Below, piece after piece: positions 59,244 to 64,000 of a stretch of DNA of 64,000 bases. The notes beneath the pieces were generated by a model, which saw only the letters and a program-made list of their open reading frames with translations, had not been told where the DNA came from and did no database searches. The DNA is taken from positions 36,971,058 through 37,035,057 of the forward strand of contig OX411543.1 in the NCBI GenBank assembly GCA_948146395.1, read 5' to 3'. This DNA is from Fragum whitleyi. Taxonomy: Eukaryota > Mollusca > Bivalvia > Cardiida > Cardiidae. Both the position numbers and the translations under genes were made by a program. How positions within the stretch are numbered: the first letter of the stretch is position 1; each line of letters begins with the position of its first letter.

Positions 59244-59410
59244 TCAGATTGTCAAAGGAGGGGTACGTTATTGTATCTACAATTCGATAAGACTTAAACA
59301 GTTAAAGTGCGCCAAAACATTTGTTTACTGTACACTATATTCCCTTTATACAAACCGCGTTGTGGGGCCGAGTTTTACTCAAGCCGAGATTTTTACAAGG
59401 CCGAGTTGAC
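59244..59410 (+). repeat. Second copy of the GGCCGAGTTTTACTC repeat
   Basis: It shares 'tttgtttactgtacactata', 'ggggccgagttttactcaag' and 'tttttacaaggccgagttga' with 58138-58277. Short GGCCGAG/GGACGAG words continue to 59500. Nature unknown. Confidence 0.5.
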
Positions 59411-59937
59411 AGGACACCATACGTAGGGATCCCAGGCTACGAAAGAACGGATATATTTCAAACGGGGATACACAGGCCGAGTTTAAAGCAGGACGAGTTG
59501 ACAGGACATCGTTTAAGCGATCTGTTGACTAGAAAAAAATTCTATTTTCTTACAACAGGCTCGATTTTTGGTTAATATTATGTTTTTGAAGATTTGTTGA
59601 TTCAGAACCGCGAAAACTTACAACAACCTCCAGTCTAAGATTGGATGCAATTGATTTCAAAATTATTTAGCTAATGGAATAACAGTAAATTTTCTCATGT
59701 TTGTCATCATGGCATGTCTTTTTTTATTAATCACAATTAAATATATGTGTATAAATCTGTATCTTGAAGATGTTATATCAAATTCGTAGAAAACATTGAA
59801 TTTATTTTCAATGGCATCCAATTAAGCAAAAAATATTATCTTTTTTGGATTTTTTAGAAAACAACACAACCATTAATGTAAACAAAAAATGAGCGAAAAA
59901 AATGCTTCTTTGTCAGCTGTATGTTACAATGATTAAT
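59411..59937. other. Unannotated intergenic or 5' intron sequence
   Basis: Nothing recognisable beyond a few GGCCGAG words at its left edge. Confidence 0.4.
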
Positions 59938-60100
59938 TATGCCCCCGATAGGGAGGCATCATAAATTTGACTTGTCCGTCCGTCCGTCTGTCCGTCTGTC
60001 CGTCCGTCCGTCATTCCGTCCAAAAACTTTAACATTGGCCATAACTTCTAAATCAAAGCGGTGTCGGGGGCATTGTCATCTTACAGTGACAGCTCTTGTT
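59938..60100. repeat. ATGCCCCCG element with (GTCC)n core
   Basis: ATGCCCCCGATAGGGAGGCAT at the left, a CGTCCGTCTGTC microsatellite at 59977-60018, 'cataacttctaaatcaaagc', and CGGGGGCAT near 60068 followed by 'gtgacagctcttgtt'. The microsatellite is on the opposite strand relative to the other elements, so the copy is reversed. Compact, one-unit form. Confidence 0.65.
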
Positions 60101-60393
60101 TTCTATCCAAATTCATTAATTATCTATCTTTACTGTCAATTTACCAGTTCCAGTCATGACAAGTTCAGTTCCACTTTGTAAAATAAAGTAAATAATCTCT
60201 CTGTCAAAAAAAAAACATATCCGCTACTCTGTTGTTTCTGCCCAAAGGCGTCATATTTTTCTCGCAAGGTATACTTTTCAGTGCGAAATCCTATCAGTAG
60301 CGAAATTAATTTCTAATTATTTAACACTCAGTCATGTCACACTGAAAACAAATTCAGTGAAGTAAGATTTGCCCTAATTAAAAGGCACCTTAC

Positions 60394-60660
60394 CTTTAAT
60401 TTAATTTTGTTCTCGGGGGCAAAAAAACCTTTAGTAAATTCTCTCCTGGAAAAAGGCTGAAGTAACACTCCCCTTGCTCTGCCAAAAAGTAAAAATGATT
60501 CAACAAAACATTGAATTAGCCTAAATTTCTACTGTAAGATTCAAATATTAACATTTTGTGTTCCGATTGTATATGGTCTACAGAACAGTACCAAAACTTC
60601 TTGAGCTTTACATCATAGGTTTAGCAGACACTGTCTTACATTGTCAAAGGGAAATTTCAT
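60394..60660 (-). other. Candidate untranslated first exon of POLK
   Basis: On the minus strand ATTAAAG is followed by GTAAGG at 60393-60388, a good donor, with the CRE-CCAAT module 280 bp upstream. The exon start is not defined. It would splice to the acceptor at 54996. Inference from position and donor only. Confidence 0.35.
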
Positions 60661-60674
60661 TCATTTACGCAACA

Positions 60675-60704
60675 TGACGTCATTGACCAATACTGATGAC
60701 GTCA
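60675..60704. promoter_or_regulatory. CRE-CCAAT-CRE module, likely bidirectional promoter
   Basis: Two perfect TGACGTCA palindromes (60675-60682 and 60697-60704) lie 22 bp apart, centre to centre, with CCAAT at 60687-60691 between them. CRE sites bind CREB/ATF dimers and CCAAT binds NF-Y; the pair is frequent in bidirectional promoters. Divergent donors lie on both sides (60393 on minus, 60805 on plus), pointing to POLK and FKRP. No TATA box is obvious. Confidence 0.65.
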
Positions 60705-60719
60705 AAAATGTATGTTGTA

Positions 60720-60804
60720 AATTTAATCAAAACATGCATGCTTTAAATGTTAACCTGGCTTCCTTTTTCAAGTGTTCCAGGCTGTAAATGTGTTAGGACT
60801 AAAG
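60720..60804 (+). other. Candidate untranslated first exon of FKRP
   Basis: CTAAAG is followed by donor GTAAGG at 60805, 100 bp right of the CRE module. The downstream acceptor at 62798 is strong. The transcript start is undetermined. Inference. Confidence 0.35.
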
Positions 60805-61129
60805 GTAAGGGTGTTAAGACTAGCCTTGTCATTCTGAATAATGAAATCTAATAAACATTTTGTGGGAATAACCGAGTGAATTGCTTTGGTTGGCCTTGCT
60901 TTTGACTTTGTTAGCGCCACTGGGGCTATTGTAATGGCATTGTAACCGTCGTGCGTCAGTCCGTCTGTCCTTGCGTGAGTGCGTCCGGTCGTAAACTTTT
61001 TCTTTAAAAATCTTCTCCTCAGAAACTACTGGATGGATTTCAACCAAACTTCAAAGGAATGATCCTTGGGTGACCCTCTTTCAAAGTTGTTCAAGAAATT
61101 TTGATCCAATGAAAAACATGGATTTAATG

Positions 61130-61307
61130 CAGGGCTTGAAAATTCTACTTGTCCACTCCGGACCACTCGTCCTGCATGATTTTTTCTTTCTTTGTCTGTA
61201 TAAGCAGGACGACAAGGATTTTGCAAATTTCAATCATGAAGTTAATGTATTACTACAATTTCTTATATAGCACGACGAGTAGATATTTCAAGATTTTTCA
61301 AGCCCTG
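61130..61307. mobile_element. 178-bp MITE with CAGGGCTTGAAAA ends and 5-bp TSD
   Basis: It starts CAGGGCTTGAAAATT and ends TTTTTCAAGCCCTG (13-bp inverted repeats). It is flanked by TAATG at 61125-61129 and 61308-61312. Family A copies elsewhere show the empty site as 'catggatttaatgggtgtgg' (reverse of 30001-30020 type sequence), confirming insertion and duplication. Superfamily not assigned. Confidence 0.78.
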
Positions 61308-61326
61308 TAATGGGCATGGCTGATAG

Positions 61327-61807
61327 TAGGGGTGTAACAATAGGTCGAACTATCGCTGTATCGTGACAGTTTACCTTGCAATAGCAATAGATCGATAGCA
61401 TTTTTTCAAGTCAATAGATATCGCAATAGCTTTTCTGACTATCGATAGTTTACAATAGTTTTTTTTTAAATGAAAGTAGAACTTAGTGTTGTAGCAATGC
61501 TGCCTTTCTGCATATTTTTTTCAGAGAATGATCGAGGTGAAATCCAATTCTTTTTAAGGGAATATATATAATTAACTTATTTGATCATTTACTTGCCATT
61601 AAAAAGGTATACAGAATCTTACCAATACAAAGTTACTGTCTAATAAAAGGTGGACACTTTAACATTGATAATTATCTATTTTTTCTGTAAAATAACTATT
61701 GTGATAGTATTGCAATAGTTTTCTGACTATTGCAATACTATTCCAATAGCAACTTTACTATCCCAATACTATCGTGATACTAATTTTGAACTCAATAGTC
61801 ACCCCTA
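61327..61807. mobile_element. 481-bp hAT-like non-autonomous element, 8-bp TSD
   Basis: Ends TAGGGGTGTAACAATAGG and CAATAGTCACCCCTA give 8-bp perfect inverted ends (TAGGGGTG). It is flanked by GCTGATAG at 61319-61326 and again at 61808-61815, a perfect 8-bp duplication as made by hAT transposases. Subterminal regions are rich in CTATCG/CAATAG words. No transposase is encoded. Confidence 0.85.
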
Positions 61808-62629
61808 GCTGATAGCCAAATGTGGTAAAAAGTGAGTTTTTTCAGATCTAACAGATGGATACCAATTAAATTTTACAGGAATGATCCATAGGTGACCTAT
61901 TATCAGTCTACCAAAAATTATTGTGATCGGATGAAAAATATGTAATTTTTAGGCGGAGGTCATTTTTCTATATGTTATATAGCAGGGATATTTTTGGATC
62001 AATTACATGAGGGGCGATGGGAATGAGTCGATGGCCAATGTCCCATTCATTTACATGTAAAATCTAAGATTTCGATGGGCCATCTGCAAAATTGATGGGC
62101 CATTAGGAAAAAGTGGTGGCCCCAAGAATCCTTTTGACCTATCCTAGATTAAAATAAGCATCAGATTCGGATAGATTATATATGGGACCCATCCAAAACT
62201 GTAATCAGATTTAGTCTAAAACAAATAGTTTGTCCTCAAAATCAGCACGGCCCATCCCAAAATAATCCCTGATATAGTGGAAACTTTGAAAATCATTTTC
62301 TCAGAATATAACTGATGGATATCAATCAAACTTCATTGGTATGGTCCTTGGGTGACCCATTATCATACAGCCAAAAATTATTGTCATTGGATGAAAAATA
62401 TGTCTTTTAAGGGTGGAGGTCATTTCTCTTTATGTTATATAATGGAAACTTTGAAAATCATTTTCAATATCTGTAGAACCCAAAATATCTAAAAATCTAG
62501 CCAAAACTTTGTGTTGCTATTACAAAAATTTCAAGCCTGTGGAGCAACTCAAGCCATTCATGGGTTTCTAGTTTATTGAGTATTTTAATTGTTTCATAGA
62601 ACTAAAGGATTGCAATTAAAAGGGCCAAC

Positions 62630-62765
62630 TGTATTTTTCACTGCTTTTATTGGAGTATAAAGTGCAATTACCTTAATTGGCTTAATCATAACACCCTACG
62701 GATGTTATTTGCCATGTGCTATGGCAATTGCCCTTTATACTCTAATAAACGCAGAGAAAAATACA
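62630..62765. repeat. Foldback repeat, about 42-bp arms, next to the FKRP acceptor
   Basis: TGTATTTTTCACTGCTTTTA...GGAGTATAAAG pairs with CTTTATACTCTAATAAACGC...GAAAAATACA around a loop of about 55 bases. It ends 33 bp before the acceptor AG at 62797-62798. Confidence 0.7.
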
Positions 62766-62809
62766 CTCATCCCTATATTCCTTTTCTTTTCATTGCAGCT
62801 ACTCTTAGA

Positions 62810-62863
62810 ATGATGTGTAATATATTGAAGAATAACCTGCATTATCATGACCAGATTCACTAG
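62810..62863 (+). promoter_or_regulatory. Upstream ORF overlapping the FKRP start codon
   Basis: In the predicted FKRP exon an ATGATG at 62810 opens a 17-codon frame (MMCNILKNNLHYHDQIH) that ends with TAG at 62861-62863. That is 14 bp past the main ATG and in another frame. Scanning ribosomes would meet it first, so it could lower FKRP translation. Confidence 0.55.
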
Positions 62864-64000
62864 AATGAAGTGGGCAACTAGAAGATCAAAACTCTGCTTG
62901 ATTGCTTTTGTTATAAATCTGACCATTCTAATATGGCTTGCTTTACGACTTCAAGATACAAATGTGGATATGGAAAGTGTTGACAACATGCAAAATGTTT
63001 ACAGAATAGCACCAACTTTGACGGTGGTATTTCAAGATTTTGAACTCTTTGAAAATCATATCGGTGCTGTAGCAAGTAGCATTGCCTCCAACCTAACAGA
63101 TGTTACAGTTATTGTGTTATCACAGAAACTTCCATACCCACCTATTCATTTACCAGAACTTCCTAATTTAAATCTGGTTATTCTAGAAAACAGACCAATG
63201 TCAAAACTATCCAGTTCAAGACCTGAGAATTTTATAGACTCAAACTTTGTCCTTTTTTTACCTGATGGGGTCATAATTGATGTACACTTCATCAAAAAGT
63301 TCCAAATGTTTGTGAATACATTGACTTCTGACTTGCAAAGTGGCATTGCAATACCAGTCGCCCATTCAACTTTAAAATGTCATGGAATCCACTTTTCAGT
63401 GAAATTATGGACATTGGAAGTGGGAAAGAGTGTAAATACTGGACCATGTGGCTTAGTGTTAGGAGAACATGGCCTTCTACTTCATAGTGATACATTCAGA
63501 CTTCTCTCTAATCCATTCCTCCAACCAACATTCAAGTCTCTATACATTCAGTTATCATTAATTGACAAAAAAGTTGAGATCTCTGATAACTTATTCATTA
63601 CAAAATACAAAAATTTATATACAGATTATGAGTCTAAATGGAGACATAAACATTCCAGTAAATCCAAATTGCAATCTCTGTACCATTATCTAGGTATAAA
63701 AGTTGTTATACATGCCAATAAGAAAAAAGACTGGTATGGGTGTTCAAAGGAATCTGGACGCTGTTTTGACACAGTGTATAACGACATGCCTGAATTTTTA
63801 TATGAAGGACGATGGACACCACCTTGTTGTTTAAAAGCCTTGAGAGAGACAGCTATGCATGTGTTTTCGATATTGGATAAATGTAAAGTCAGATATTGGT
63901 TAGAAGGAGGAAGTTTATTAGGTGCAGCTCGTTATAATGATATAATACCATGGGATTATGACATTGATATAGGGATTTATAAAGATGATATTTTACGATG
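62847..64000 (+). CDS. FKRP: Fukutin-related protein (partial, 3' end outside window)
   Basis: Golgi type II membrane enzyme; in vertebrates it adds the second ribitol-5-phosphate from CDP-ribitol to the core M3 glycan of alpha-dystroglycan. One intronless frame of 384 codons reaches the window edge; human FKRP has 495 residues, so about 110 are missing. Visible: short cytosolic basic start (MTRFTRMKWATRRSK), one membrane segment (about residues 16-34), a stem and an N-terminal domain. The zinc-site cysteines are at C299, C306, C327 and C328, with the human spacing of 7, 21 and 1. RYWLEGGSLLGAARYNDIIP and WDYDIDIG follow, with aspartates D370, D372 and D374, equivalent to human 360/362/364. 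The exon starts after ATTGCAG (62798); the chosen ATG is the first in frame, giving a proper anchor. Confidence 0.95.
   Translation, partial: MTRFTRMKWATRRSKLCLIAFVINLTILIWLALRLQDTNVDMESVDNMQNVYRIAPTLTVVFQDFELFENHIGAVASSIASNLTDVTVIVLSQKLPYPPIHLPELPNLNLVILENRPMSKLSSSRPENFIDSNFVLFLPDGVIIDVHFIKKFQMFVNTLTSDLQSGIAIPVAHSTLKCHGIHFSVKLWTLEVGKSVNTGPCGLVLGEHGLLLHSDTFRLLSNPFLQPTFKSLYIQLSLIDKKVEISDNLFITKYKNLYTDYESKWRHKHSSKSKLQSLYHYLGIKVVIHANKKKDWYGCSKESGRCFDTVYNDMPEFLYEGRWTPPCCLKALRETAMHVFSILDKCKVRYWLEGGSLLGAARYNDIIPWDYDIDIGIYKDDILR

Larger units (their letters stand above)
60912..62574 (-). mobile_element. Family A Helitron-like element, reversed, carrying two nested insertions
   Basis: Read on the minus strand: AACTAGA, hairpin around ATGAATGGCTT (62551-62566, one mismatch), TTGCTCCACAGG. 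Family A units of about 165 bp follow, then a degraded 'cggacgcactcacgcaagga' type microsatellite and the end AGTGGCGCTAA (60912). Interrupted by 61130-61307 and 61327-61807, and by about 300 bp of unrelated sequence near 61985-62275. It lies in the proposed FKRP intron. Confidence 0.68.

Overview
The window is AT-rich eukaryotic nuclear DNA. It has GT-AG introns, dense short interspersed repeats and ACGG/ACAG tetranucleotide microsatellites that end tandem-repeat elements. This repeat style, together with a mollusc-like gene set, suggests a bivalve mollusc, probably a heterodont clam or mussel. That is inference; no species marker is present. No prokaryotic, organellar or viral genes were seen.

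Left part (1-28,658). The 3' end of a plus-strand gene with MIB/HERC2 domains enters from the left (exons 1896-2042, 3321-3409 and 4448-4515). The third exon's donor is phase-compatible with two different terminal exons (5832 and 6764). Both lie inside a 7,787-bp unit repeated three times head to tail (5296-13082, 13083-20869, 20870-28658) at more than 99.8% identity by eye. The left breakpoint falls inside the terminal inverted repeat of a TTAA-flanked MITE. The right one falls inside a roughly 150-bp satellite.

Middle (28,659-35,400). This intergenic stretch is almost wholly made of Helitron-like non-autonomous elements: a terminal hairpin, 150-165 bp tandem units, an ACGG microsatellite, a 3' hairpin and a GAGCTAA end, plus a 161-bp satellite.

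DNA polymerase kappa (POLK) fills the minus strand from 54,976 down to 35,410. I resolved 12 coding exons that join into one frame of 1,323 codons. They include a 33-nt microexon carrying the conserved RKS motif and a separated last exon with a PCNA/REV1-type tail. The introns hold satellites, MITEs and foldback elements.

Right part (55,000-64,000). More repeats lead to a CRE-CCAAT-CRE module at 60,675-60,704. It is flanked by two divergent splice donors and looks like a shared promoter for POLK (leftward) and a fukutin-related protein (FKRP) gene (rightward). The FKRP coding exon starts at 62,847 and is cut by the window end at 64,000. Its intron carries a reverse Helitron-like element with two nested DNA transposons, each with its own target-site duplication.

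The genes have no obvious joint pathway: a ubiquitin-ligase-type domain protein, a translesion polymerase and a Golgi ribitol-phosphate transferase. The unusual biology here is structural: the recent triplication of alternative terminal exons, the covarying terminal hairpins of the repeat families, and the small or hidden POLK exons.
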